Source: Roseobacter sp. (lineage in GTDB: Bacteria; Pseudomonadota; Alphaproteobacteria; Rhodobacterales; Rhodobacteraceae). From it: a stretch of DNA of 5,640 bases. Both the position numbers and the translations under genes were made by a program. The DNA lies in assembly GCA_024636425.1 (NCBI GenBank), contig JAGXHB010000262.1, forward strand, positions 1 to 5,640, written 5' to 3'. The notes under the pieces were generated by a model. That model saw only the letters and a list, made by a program, of their open reading frames with translations. It searched no databases and had not been told where the DNA came from. Below, in pieces: positions 1 to 5,640 of the stretch (position 1 is the first letter of the stretch; every line of letters begins with the position of its first letter).

Positions 1-587
1 ATAATGCTGCGATCACCAAAGCGTTGGACGTAGGGCTGATCCCCATCCAGCACGTCTGCGTGCCATTTGTATCCGTATTCAGACAACATCTCATGTATCT
101 GTGGCGATGACGTTACACGGGGACTAATCCAACCGGTCGGGCGCCGCGCGATAGCCACTTCGATCAGCTCGGTGGTGCGGGCGATAGAACACAATGCATC
201 TTCGGTGGCCAGGGTCGGAAAAACCATGTCCTGAGCCAGCCCATGCCCGACGATATCGTGTCCTCGTTTGGCGTAGGCGCGCAGTTGGTCTGGAAAGGCT
301 TCGGCCACCAATCCTGAGGTCATCAGCGTGGCCGGAATGTCATGGCGTTCGAGCATGGAAACCAGTCGTGGGATGCCGTGAGTGGCGTTGTAGCGCCCGT
401 AACTATCGGCATTCGGATCGAACAGACCGTCTGCCAGCATGTTGCCCATCGGACCGACACCGGAAGTAACGCCAGGAGACCACATCTCGTAGGCAAGGTT
501 GAAGACAACCGCGATCCGGCGCCCCCCCGGCCAACATAGATCCTGCGTTACAAGGCTCTTTTCGCATCCAGTTTCTGACATGATCAT
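1..587 (-). CDS. Polysaccharide deacetylase family protein, PuuE/allantoinase-like (partial, C-terminus off window)
   Basis: Reading the minus strand from ATG 587 gives an open frame of 195 codons that runs off the left edge. The N-terminus has no signal peptide, so the protein is probably cytoplasmic. Key stretches are WPGGRRIAVVFNLAYEMW (residues 19-36), the Tyr-Gly-Arg-Tyr region near 63-66, ERHDIPATLMTSG (80-92) and KRGHDIVGHGLAQD (107-120), the usual order of a NodB/CE4 deacetylase fold. The classical TFDDG motif is replaced by FNLAYE, and the HxxxH metal motif reads HGLAQ, so the second His is Gln. Similar losses are known in the PuuE allantoinase-like branch, which hydrolyses C-N bonds of small amides rather than polysaccharides. 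The family call is firm; the substrate is unknown. It is divergent from a TRAP operon, which suggests a shared substrate. ATG 587 is chosen over ATG 581 because of its ribosome binding site. Confidence 0.85.
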   Translation of the reverse strand, partial: MIMSETGCEKSLVTQDLCWPGGRRIAVVFNLAYEMWSPGVTSGVGPMGNMLADGLFDPNADSYGRYNATHGIPRLVSMLERHDIPATLMTSGLVAEAFPDQLRAYAKRGHDIVGHGLAQDMVFPTLATEDALCSIARTTELIEVAIARRPTGWISPRVTSSPQIHEMLSEYGYKWHADVLDGDQPYVQRFGDRSI

Positions 588-594
588 CCCCGTT

Positions 595-599
595 CTTCC
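595..599 (-). promoter_or_regulatory. Ribosome binding site of the deacetylase-like gene
   Basis: On the minus strand GGAAG lies 7 nt before ATG 587 and 13 nt before ATG 581. The spacing favours 587 as the start. The frame stays open upstream to a TAA at 723-725, with further ATGs at 638 and 668. The 638 codon is preceded by a pyrimidine-rich TCTCCTCC rather than a Shine-Dalgarno sequence, so the longer starts look wrong. Confidence 0.55.
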
Positions 600-653
600 G
601 GTCAAGCCGACGCCGATAGCTACTGTTTTCAACAGCATAGGGTCGGAGGAGAC

Positions 654-800
654 ATGCGAAAACTTCATTTTCTTCACGGCTTGCTGCACAAGATACACGC
701 TATGAGATGCATGCAATGCAGGTTAGTATGCGATTTATGCACTGTTTGCATTGGGTGCAGCGCGTGTAACCTCTTCGCAGAAGTTGCGGGCATCGAATGA
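654..800 (+). CDS. Possible 48-residue Cys-rich small ORF (doubtful)
   Basis: ATG 654 is preceded by GGAGG (645-649) at only 4 nt and opens a 48-codon frame ending at TGA 798-800, before dctP. The peptide has seven Cys at residues 19, 22, 26, 29, 32, 35 and 38, spaced as CxxC-xxx-CxxCxxCxxCxxC, including CIGCSAC, which recalls a ferredoxin cluster loop. The Cys codons are the TGC of the TGCA half-sites. TGCA is self-complementary, so the opposite strand also reads as Cys-rich. The frame uses TTA, ATA and GTA codons, which are uncommon in the neighbouring genes. The likelier reading is that repeated operator sites create the Cys pattern by chance. A metal-binding leader peptide is the alternative. 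Confidence 0.15.
   Translation: MRKLHFLHGLLHKIHAMRCMQCRLVCDLCTVCIGCSACNLFAEVAGIE
707..768. repeat. TGCA half-site ladder, probable LysR-type operator
   Basis: TGCA occurs at 708, 712, 717, 738, 747 and 756, with near copies TGCG at 729 and TGTA at 765. Apart from the extra copy at 712 and one 12-bp step (717 to 729), the spacing is 9 bp. This gives perfect TGCA-N5-TGCA dyads at 708-720, 738-750 and 747-759 and imperfect ones at 729-741 and 756-768. Each has the T-N11-A frame known for LysR-type operators. The dyad at 737-751 extends to ATGCA-N5-TGCAT. The sites at 708 and 738 are 30 bp apart, close to three helical turns, as with paired regulatory and activation sites. The regulator encoded at 3617-4528 is the natural candidate ligand (inference). 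Confidence 0.55.
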
Positions 801-822
801 TTTCGGCCCGGAATTCATCCAA

Positions 823-828
823 GGGAGG
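823..828 (+). promoter_or_regulatory. Ribosome binding site of dctP
   Basis: GGGAGG, within AAGGGAGGA, lies 7 nt before ATG 836. This is the strongest Shine-Dalgarno sequence in the operon and fits the need to make the binding protein in excess. It favours ATG 836 over the in-frame ATG 842. Confidence 0.8.
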
Positions 829-835
829 ATAACTG

Positions 836-1834
836 ATGAACATGACTTTGACGCGCAGGCTTTTTGGCGCATTGCTGACGACAGCGTCCCTGACGGGCGC
901 GGCACACGCTGCGGAATTCGAATTGAAGCTTGCCTGGCTGACGGCAGACAGCCCCAGCGACCCATATGCGATCACCGCCCACGCCTTTGAGAAAGAGCTT
1001 GAAGCAGCGATGCCCGGACGGGTCGAAGTGCAGCTTTTCCCCAACCGCCAGCTGGGAGACGACAAGGAAATACTTGAGGGGCTGCAATTTGGCACTATCG
1101 ACATGGGCGTGATCACCAATGCTGTGGTCGCCAACCTCGAGCCGACCTACCAGCTCGTCGATCTGCCGTTTCTTTTTGGCAGTGCCGAGCAAGCGCATAT
1201 GGTTCTTGATGGCGAAGTGGGTGCGCAGCTTGCGGCCAATCTGCGCGACGATGGGGTCGTTTCTCTGGGTGCCGCAGAAGGCGGGTTTCGCAACATGATT
1301 AACAACACCCGGCCCGTGCGAACGCCCGAAGATGTCGAAGGCGTCAAATACCGCACCATGCAGAACCCAGTCTTCATCGAGATGTTTTCGTCGCTTGGTG
1401 GTAGCCCGGTGCCGATGGCTTGGGGCGAAGTGTTCACTGCCATGCAACAGGGCACGGTCGACGGTCTGGAAATCCCCACTTCCGTGGTCAATTCCAACAA
1501 CTACGCCGATGTGACCAAGTTCCTCAGCTTTACCCGGCACACCTATTCCGCGATCCATCTGCTGATGTCCGAACGCAGCCTCGAGCGTCTGCCAGAAGAC
1601 GTGCAGCAGGCAGTGATGGATGCGGGCCGCGCCGCGATCACAGCGCAGCGTCAGGCCGTGGCGGCAGCAGAGGCTGATGTGGTCGCAGCCCTGCAGGAAA
1701 AAGGCATGGAAATCAACGATATCGATGATGTCGGTGCGTTCCGTGCGAAGGTCGGACCTGTTTACGATCGCTTCGAGCCAACCATCGGCACCGAACTGCT
1801 TGAGAGCGCGCTTCAAGCCGTGTCCTCGAACTGA
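836..1834 (+). CDS. dctP: TRAP transporter substrate-binding protein (DctP family)
   Basis: This 332-residue protein has the usual length for a periplasmic TRAP solute receptor. Residues 1-25 are an export signal: TRRLF at 6-10, a modest hydrophobic stretch, then AHA before a likely cut between A25 and A26. The RR-x-F pattern leaves Tat export possible. The mature part carries DctP family hallmarks: FPNRQLGDDKEILEGLQFGT (68-87), DLPFLF (109-114), RPVRTPEDVEGVKYR (159-173), LGGSPVPMAWGEVFTAMQQG (187-206) and TVDGLEIP (207-214). R173 sits where the family's conserved Arg grips the ligand carboxylate. The KYRTMQNP and PVPMAWGEV style resembles receptors I associate with sugar acids, but the ligand is not proven. 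It is first in the operon, 18 nt before dctQ, and delivers substrate to DctQM. Confidence 0.93.
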   Translation: MNMTLTRRLFGALLTTASLTGAAHAAEFELKLAWLTADSPSDPYAITAHAFEKELEAAMPGRVEVQLFPNRQLGDDKEILEGLQFGTIDMGVITNAVVANLEPTYQLVDLPFLFGSAEQAHMVLDGEVGAQLAANLRDDGVVSLGAAEGGFRNMINNTRPVRTPEDVEGVKYRTMQNPVFIEMFSSLGGSPVPMAWGEVFTAMQQGTVDGLEIPTSVVNSNNYADVTKFLSFTRHTYSAIHLLMSERSLERLPEDVQQAVMDAGRAAITAQRQAVAAAEADVVAALQEKGMEINDIDDVGAFRAKVGPVYDRFEPTIGTELLESALQAVSSN

Positions 1835-1852
1835 CGCAACTGGATTGGTCCG

Positions 1853-2347
1853 GTGAGCAAAATTGCATCTCTGATCAACACCACAAGCCGCGTGATCTCG
1901 CGGCTTGTGGCCAATTTATGTGTCGGACTGATCTTCGTTATACTTGGGCTTTTGGTGACACAGGTCCTGATGCGGTATTTCTTCGGCTCTCCGCCCAGCT
2001 GGACCGAGGAGTTGGCGATCATTCTCTTTGCATGGCTGGTGCTGCTCTACGCGACCGTCGGTCTGCGCGAGGGGTTCCACGTCGCCATTGAAACGATACC
2101 TTCCCGTTTCGTGCGATTGCAGGGCTGGGCCAATCGCTGGGTCGCGGCACTGGCCATTGTCTTTGGCTGGGTTACGCTGACCGCAGGCATCGACTACGTG
2201 TTGCGCACGGCGGGGCAAAAAAGTGCCGCGCTGCAAATTCCCATAGAAGCGCTTTATCTTTGTGTGCCGGTGTGCGGCGTGCTTTTCATCCTGCACGGGG
2301 CCGCCCGGCTCTTTGTGCAACCGGACCCCGACGAGGCAACCGCATGA
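1853..2347 (+). CDS. dctQ: TRAP transporter small membrane subunit (DctQ family)
   Basis: The 164-residue product has four predicted membrane helices at roughly 20-41, 54-72, 95-114 and 131-150, the normal DctQ topology and size. Family marks include RYFFGSPPSWTEELA (41-55), where Trp and Glu lie before helix 2, REGFHVAIE (72-80) after helix 2, and the Pro-containing last helix IPIEALYLCVPV (129-140). The start is GTG 1853, with only a weak GGA 8 nt upstream, so translation is probably low or coupled to dctP. A perfect stem-loop lies 28 nt inside the gene. The stop overlaps the dctM start as ATGA. DctQ binds the large subunit DctM in the inner membrane and is needed for sodium-driven uptake. 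Confidence 0.92.
   Translation: MSKIASLINTTSRVISRLVANLCVGLIFVILGLLVTQVLMRYFFGSPPSWTEELAIILFAWLVLLYATVGLREGFHVAIETIPSRFVRLQGWANRWVAALAIVFGWVTLTAGIDYVLRTAGQKSAALQIPIEALYLCVPVCGVLFILHGAARLFVQPDPDEATA
1881..1910 (+). promoter_or_regulatory. Perfect 12-bp stem-loop at the 5' end of dctQ
   Basis: CCACAAGCCGCG (1881-1892), loop TGATCT (1893-1898) and CGCGGCTTGTGG (1899-1910) form a GC-rich hairpin without mismatches, 46 nt after the dctP stop. No T-run follows, so it is not a typical intrinsic terminator. In an mRNA it could protect the 3' end of a processed dctP message or slow translation into dctQ, giving more receptor than membrane subunits. That role is inferred. Confidence 0.6.
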
Positions 2348-3612
2348 GCACCACCGTACTCGTCCTGACGCTTGGCCTGCCCTTGATGCTGCTGCTGCGC
2401 GTGCCCTTGGCCTTTGCCATCGGGCTTGCCACTATCGGCGCGCTTTGGACCGCCGACATCGACATGATGATTTTTGCGCAGCGCATGGTGTCAGGCACGC
2501 AGTCTTTCAGTCTGCTGGCCATTCCGTTCTTCATCCTTGCGGGGGATCTGATGACAGCGGGCGGCATTTCGCGCCGACTTGTCGGGTTCGCTGACGTGCT
2601 GGTCCGGCACCGCACGGGGGGCCTGGGCATGGTTGCCGTGCTGGCCGCCGCTTTCTTTGCCGCGCTGTCCGGCTCTGCGCCCGCCACCACGGCTGCCATC
2701 GGCGCCATCATGATCCCTGAGATGGAAAAGCGTGGATATTCCCGCGCTTTCGCGACGGCCCTTGCGGTCGCCGGAGGCATTATCGGGCCGATGCTGCCAC
2801 CGTCGATCCCGATGGTGGTCTGGGGCGTCATGTCCGAAACATCGATCAGCGATCTGTTCTTGGCGGGCATCGTTCCGGGGATACTGCTGGCCCTGGGCCT
2901 AATGGTGCTTTGCTGGCACCACGCGCGCAAACATAAGATCGCGGCCCAGCCCAAGGCCACCCGCGCCGAAGTCTGGGCCGCCTTCAATGCGGCAAAATGG
3001 GCCTTGTGCGGGCCGATCATCGTTCTGGGCGGCATTGTCACACCAACCGAAGCCGCCATCGTCGCCGCCGTTTTTGCAATCGTTCTTGGTTCCGGTGTCT
3101 ACCAGGAACTGACGTTGCAAAACATCGTCCCTGTCACGCGAGGATCACTCAAGACCATGACCATCGTCATGTTCATCATCGCGCTGGCGAACGGTTTTGG
3201 CTGGGTCATGGCGTTTGAACAGCTTCCAGGGCAAGTCACGCAGACACTTGACGGTTTTGCCGACACACCCGCGCTGTATCTGCTGATGATCAACCTGCTT
3301 TTGCTGGTGATCGGCTGCGTCATGGATAACCTTGCGGCGATGATCATCCTGGCCTCGTTTCTTGTACCGATCGGAGAGCAGCTTGGCATGGACCCGGTTC
3401 AGTTCGGAGCGATGGTCGCGATCAATTTCACCATCGGCATGGCGACGCCACCCTTCGGCTACACGATTTTTGTGGGGGCGGCGATAAGCGGGCTGAGGAT
3501 CGGCCAGATCGCCCGGCCCTTGATGCCCATGTTGGGGGTGATGATCGGGGTCTTGCTTCTGGTTGCCTTCGTGCCGCAGGTGACGCTGACAATCGTGGAT
3601 CTGTTGCGGTGA
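2344..3612 (+). CDS. dctM: TRAP transporter large membrane subunit (DctM family)
   Basis: The 422-residue, strongly hydrophobic protein has about a dozen membrane segments and the usual DctM length. The start is ATG 2344, which overlaps the dctQ stop and has GAGG 7 nt upstream. A longer frame from 2260 only reads through dctQ. Signature motifs are SLLAIPFFILAGDLM (56-70), ALSGSAPATTAAIGAIMIP (107-125), GPMLPPSIP (148-156), LFLAGIVPG (171-179), GGIVTPTEAA (229-238) and NFTIGMATPPFGY (361-373). The two SGSAPATTAAIG- and TPTEAA-type re-entrant regions belong to the ion-transporter fold, where sodium and substrate cross the membrane. GPMLPPSIP has Met-Leu where many relatives read Ile-Ile or Ile-Leu, a mild variation. 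It works with DctQ and DctP; the gene is followed 4 nt later by the regulator. Confidence 0.95.
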   Translation: MSTTVLVLTLGLPLMLLLRVPLAFAIGLATIGALWTADIDMMIFAQRMVSGTQSFSLLAIPFFILAGDLMTAGGISRRLVGFADVLVRHRTGGLGMVAVLAAAFFAALSGSAPATTAAIGAIMIPEMEKRGYSRAFATALAVAGGIIGPMLPPSIPMVVWGVMSETSISDLFLAGIVPGILLALGLMVLCWHHARKHKIAAQPKATRAEVWAAFNAAKWALCGPIIVLGGIVTPTEAAIVAAVFAIVLGSGVYQELTLQNIVPVTRGSLKTMTIVMFIIALANGFGWVMAFEQLPGQVTQTLDGFADTPALYLLMINLLLLVIGCVMDNLAAMIILASFLVPIGEQLGMDPVQFGAMVAINFTIGMATPPFGYTIFVGAAISGLRIGQIARPLMPMLGVMIGVLLLVAFVPQVTLTIVDLLR

Positions 3613-3616
3613 CGCC

Positions 3617-4528
3617 GTGGTGAATCTGCGCAATTTCGACCTGAACCTGCTGGTCATCTTTCGTGCCATCATGAATCGTGGCTCAATCGCGGGTGCGGCG
3701 GAGGAGATCGGATTGTCTCCTTCCGCCGTAAGCCACGCGCTGGCGCGGCTGCGCGTGATGCTCAACGACGAGCTGTTCTTCCGGACGGCAGACGGGGTAA
3801 AGCCCACTGATCGAGCCCGTGAACTCTATGCCGATATTGAGCGCGGCCTCGGCTTTATATCGACGGCCATTTCCTTGCAGCACCAGTTCGTCCCCGCCAA
3901 TGCCGAGCGGGTCTTTACCATGCAGGTTGCGGATTACGTTTCGGCGTTTTTGCTGCCGCGCCTGGCAGAGCGGCTGCAGGTCGAAGCGCCGGGCGTGTCT
4001 ATCGACATCCTGCCCTTCACCATTTCGCCAGAGAGCGTCTGGGACCGGGTGGACATGCAGGTGCGTCTGACGCCAGGGCGTCTGCAGCCGGAAATGGTCC
4101 GGTCGCAGCGGCTGCTGGCTGACGAGATCGTCGTGCTGATGCGCCGTGACCATCCGCGTGCGGACGAGCCGATGACAGCCGAGCTCTATGCCGAATTGCC
4201 CCATGTGAAGTTGTCGCAATCGGCTACGGGCACGACCGTCATCGACGACGCGCTGGCGGCACGCGGATTAAAGCGACACATGGCGATGACCGTCGCAAGC
4301 TGGTTTGAAATACCGGATATCGTCGCCAACTCAGACCTGATCGCCATTGCCCCACAACGTCTGTTTTCGCTGGATCCTCGTTTGAACAACCTCCGATCAA
4401 CCCCCTTGCCGTTGCAGGAAGTCGTATTCTCGTTCGACCTGTGCTGGGATCTCAGGACAGAACGTGAGCCGGGCCAGAAGTGGCTGCGCAAGGTCGTCTC
4501 CGATGTGTTCAGCGAGATGCGCGTCTAA
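3617..4528 (+). CDS. LysR-family transcriptional regulator
   Basis: The 303-residue protein has the normal LysR layout. The N-terminal winged helix-turn-helix begins NFDLNLLVIF (6-15). The recognition region is GSIAGAAEEIGLSPSAVSHA (22-41), followed by LARLR and the wing DELFFRTADGVKPTDRA (51-67). The effector-binding domain spans about 95-300. The DLNLL start and SHALARLR helix resemble the NodD/LeuO-like branch. The gene starts at tandem GTG codons (3617 and 3620), 4 nt after dctM; GGTGA at 3608-3612, shared with the dctM end, gives better spacing to 3620. It is thus probably made from the TRAP transcript, unlike the common divergent LysR arrangement, which would create feedback if it controls the operon. 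The TGCA dyads at 707-768 are its likely targets (inference). Confidence 0.92.
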   Translation: MVNLRNFDLNLLVIFRAIMNRGSIAGAAEEIGLSPSAVSHALARLRVMLNDELFFRTADGVKPTDRARELYADIERGLGFISTAISLQHQFVPANAERVFTMQVADYVSAFLLPRLAERLQVEAPGVSIDILPFTISPESVWDRVDMQVRLTPGRLQPEMVRSQRLLADEIVVLMRRDHPRADEPMTAELYAELPHVKLSQSATGTTVIDDALAARGLKRHMAMTVASWFEIPDIVANSDLIAIAPQRLFSLDPRLNNLRSTPLPLQEVVFSFDLCWDLRTEREPGQKWLRKVVSDVFSEMRV

Positions 4529-4833
4529 GCGAAAGCATATGCTGTAGGAATCATTGGGATGATTGCGATACCCGATCTTGCCAACAATCGAGAAACCTTA
4601 TAATTCCAGTCCGCGCATTTCTGGCCTCGGCGGGAAGAGCAGCGAAGGTATGCTCTACCGCCGTTCCTGCAGGCATTTTCCGGCAACGCGAACGGCCCAT
4701 TGCGGTCACTCAAACTCGATGTGGCGAAGGTTCGCTCCCAATTCGATTTGACCGATGCGGTTCTATGAATGGATATCAGTTTCGCGAAAAACAGAAGCGG
4801 AAATCTGCCGGTCTCAGTTTCGGTTTGCTACGT
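4529..4833. other. Convergent intergenic stretch without a convincing gene
   Basis: This 305-bp stretch lies between the converging regulator and MFS genes. Frames crossing it lack family features and ribosome binding sites. Visible structures are small: a palindrome AGCATATGCT just after the regulator stop, AATCAT-TGGG-ATGATT at 4549-4564 without a following T-run, GCGAA-GG-TTCGC at 4724-4735, and an 8-bp direct repeat CAGTTTCG at 4777-4784 and 4815-4822. On the minus strand CAGA-N8-TCTG followed by five T (4807 down to 4787) is a weak terminator candidate for the MFS gene. It may contain decayed non-coding sequence. Confidence 0.5.
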
Positions 4834-5640
4834 TCAGAAATGCGTGGCCCAGCGAGGATGGCTTTCGTCTATTATCAGGGCATGGCTGTGCCTGCGATGC
4901 CCATTCAAGTGGGGATGACTGAGCGGCAGGTTGTCGTGGGTGTGTTCAAGCTCGACGGGGTCGCCAGATGGCCACAGGCTAAGGGCTATGAGCACTCCAA
5001 TGACGGCAATGAAGGCCATCCCGACCAGCGCGGGAGCGGCGCCATAGGCCGTCAGCAGCCATCCGGACAGCGGATAGGTCACCAGCCAGCAGGCGTGTGA
5101 CAACGCGAACTGCGCTGCGAACAGCGCGGGGCGATCCCCTGCGTGGGCGGAACGGCGCAGCAATCGGCCAGAAGGGGTGAGGACGGCGGAATATCCGAGC
5201 CCCACCAGTAACCATGCCCCCAGAAGGGGAGACCAGCCAAGACCAGATGTCAGGACTGTCACCGCCAACCCCAGCAATGTTGTTACCATCAGCGCAGCAC
5301 CGCCGAACATCACCGGCCGGTCGGGTAGTGCATCCAGAATGCGTGGGAGGACCAGCGCGGCCGTCATGGAGCCCGCGCCAAAGGCGAACATCGTCCAGGC
5401 CAAGGCGCTCTCCGACAGGCCAAGAGAGCCGCGCACCAGAACGACGGTATTGACCAGCACCATCGCCCCTGCCGCCGCTGCCGCGAGGTTCAGCGCCAGG
5501 AGCCCGCGAAGGCGGGGCGTGGCAAGGTAGATGCGGATGCCCCGTGTGGTCCGGTCATAGATTCCGCGCTGCTCGGACGGGCTGGGGCTGGGCAGCAGCA
5601 CCGAAACAACCAAAAGGGCCGAGGCCGCAAAACCTACGAC
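4834..5640 (-). CDS. MFS transporter, C-terminal part with His-rich tail (partial, N-terminus off window)
   Basis: The minus-strand frame is open from the right edge to TGA at 4834-4836, giving 268 residues; a TTG at 5613 is an internal Leu, not the start. It begins in a membrane helix (FAASALLVVSVLL), passes a charged central loop (SPSEQRGIYDRTTRG), then has about six helices, as expected for the second half of a 12-helix major facilitator. A PRILDALPDRPVMFGG loop matches the short loop between helices 8 and 9. After the last helix (IAVIGVLIALSLWP) comes a 39-residue tail with nine His, including HTHDNLPLSHPHL and RRHSHALIIDESHPRW. Such tails occur in MFS proteins, some linked to metal export, so a metal-binding role is possible. 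The substrate is unknown. It converges on the TRAP operon and seems functionally separate. Confidence 0.85.
   Translation of the reverse strand, partial: VVGFAASALLVVSVLLPSPSPSEQRGIYDRTTRGIRIYLATPRLRGLLALNLAAAAAGAMVLVNTVVLVRGSLGLSESALAWTMFAFGAGSMTAALVLPRILDALPDRPVMFGGAALMVTTLLGLAVTVLTSGLGWSPLLGAWLLVGLGYSAVLTPSGRLLRRSAHAGDRPALFAAQFALSHACWLVTYPLSGWLLTAYGAAPALVGMAFIAVIGVLIALSLWPSGDPVELEHTHDNLPLSHPHLNGHRRHSHALIIDESHPRWATHF

Larger units (their letters stand above)
588..835. promoter_or_regulatory. Divergent control region between the deacetylase-like gene and the TRAP operon
   Basis: About 248 bp separate the two divergent starts. This stretch is richer in A/T than the flanking genes and must hold promoters for both directions. 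No strong sigma-70 box is obvious. On the plus strand a weak TTTGCA (745-750), 16 bp, TAACCT (767-772) pairing can be drawn. On the minus strand a TATCTT (complement of 690-695) is a weak -10 candidate. Small dyads are CTGTT-TTC-AACAG at 623-635 and CTTG-N5-CAAG at 680-692. The main structure is the TGCA ladder at 707-768, listed separately. Confidence 0.6.

Noticed and set aside
522..528. Run of seven C (seven G on the coding strand) near the start of the deacetylase-like gene, as a phase-variation tract
   Set aside because: It simply encodes Pro-Gly-Gly in a conserved family stretch. Seven bases is short, and nothing else suggests contingency control.
700..1816. Long minus-strand frames across dctP (700-1134 and 815-1816)
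   Set aside because: They are antisense to a clear TRAP receptor gene, show no family motif, and have compositions typical of reverse-complement shadows of GC-rich coding sequence.
2260..2343. Upstream extension of dctM by 28 codons
   Set aside because: It lies fully inside dctQ, is Arg/Ala/Gly-rich and unlike a DctM N-terminus. ATG 2344 has a correctly spaced GAGG and the typical ATGA overlap.
4549..4564. Stem-loop after the regulator gene as an intrinsic terminator
   Set aside because: The stem is only 6 AT-rich base pairs and no T-run follows, so termination is not supported.
4787..4807. Minus-strand CAGA-N8-TCTG plus five T as the MFS terminator
   Set aside because: The T-run fits, but a 4-bp stem with an 8-nt loop is too weak to list as a separate feature.
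4480..5100. Plus-strand frame of 206 codons over the end of the regulator and the MFS gene
   Set aside because: It overlaps two well-supported genes, has no recognisable domain or suitable ribosome binding site, and reads mostly as low-quality antisense sequence.

Overview
The window looks like a chromosomal segment of a GC-rich alphaproteobacterium, most likely of the Rhodobacterales (Roseobacter type). This is inferred from codon use, the tight TRAP operon layout, GTG starts and the general look of the proteins. No rRNA, tRNA, CRISPR array, insertion sequence or phage gene is visible.

Layout. (1) Positions 1-587, minus strand: the N-terminal 195 residues of a cytoplasmic polysaccharide-deacetylase-fold protein of the PuuE/allantoinase-like type, cut by the window edge. 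(2) Positions 588-835: a divergent control region. At 707-768 it holds a striking ladder of TGCA half-sites, mostly 9 bp apart, that forms several TGCA-N5-TGCA (T-N11-A) dyads. (3) Positions 836-4528, plus strand: a compact four-gene unit made of the TRAP periplasmic binding protein (dctP), the small membrane subunit (dctQ), the large membrane subunit (dctM) and a LysR-family regulator. Gaps are 18 nt, a 4-nt ATGA overlap and 4 nt. A perfect 12-bp stem-loop lies just inside dctQ. (4) Positions 4529-4833: a convergent intergenic stretch without a convincing gene. (5) Positions 4834-5640, minus strand: the C-terminal part of an MFS transporter with a histidine-rich cytoplasmic tail, cut by the window edge.

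How the parts may work together (inference). DctP would capture an organic acid, perhaps of the sugar-acid kind, in the periplasm, and DctQM would import it with a sodium gradient. The LysR protein, made from the same transcript, would sense the substrate or a product and act at the TGCA dyads. Those dyads sit where they could control both the transporter and the divergent deacetylase-like enzyme. The enzyme has no signal peptide, so it could act on the imported compound in the cytoplasm. The substrate cannot be read from the sequence. The MFS gene converges on the operon and is probably unrelated.

The observations most worth a second look are the TGCA operator ladder, the dctQ hairpin, the pairing of a PuuE-type hydrolase with a TRAP importer, and the His-rich tail of the MFS protein.
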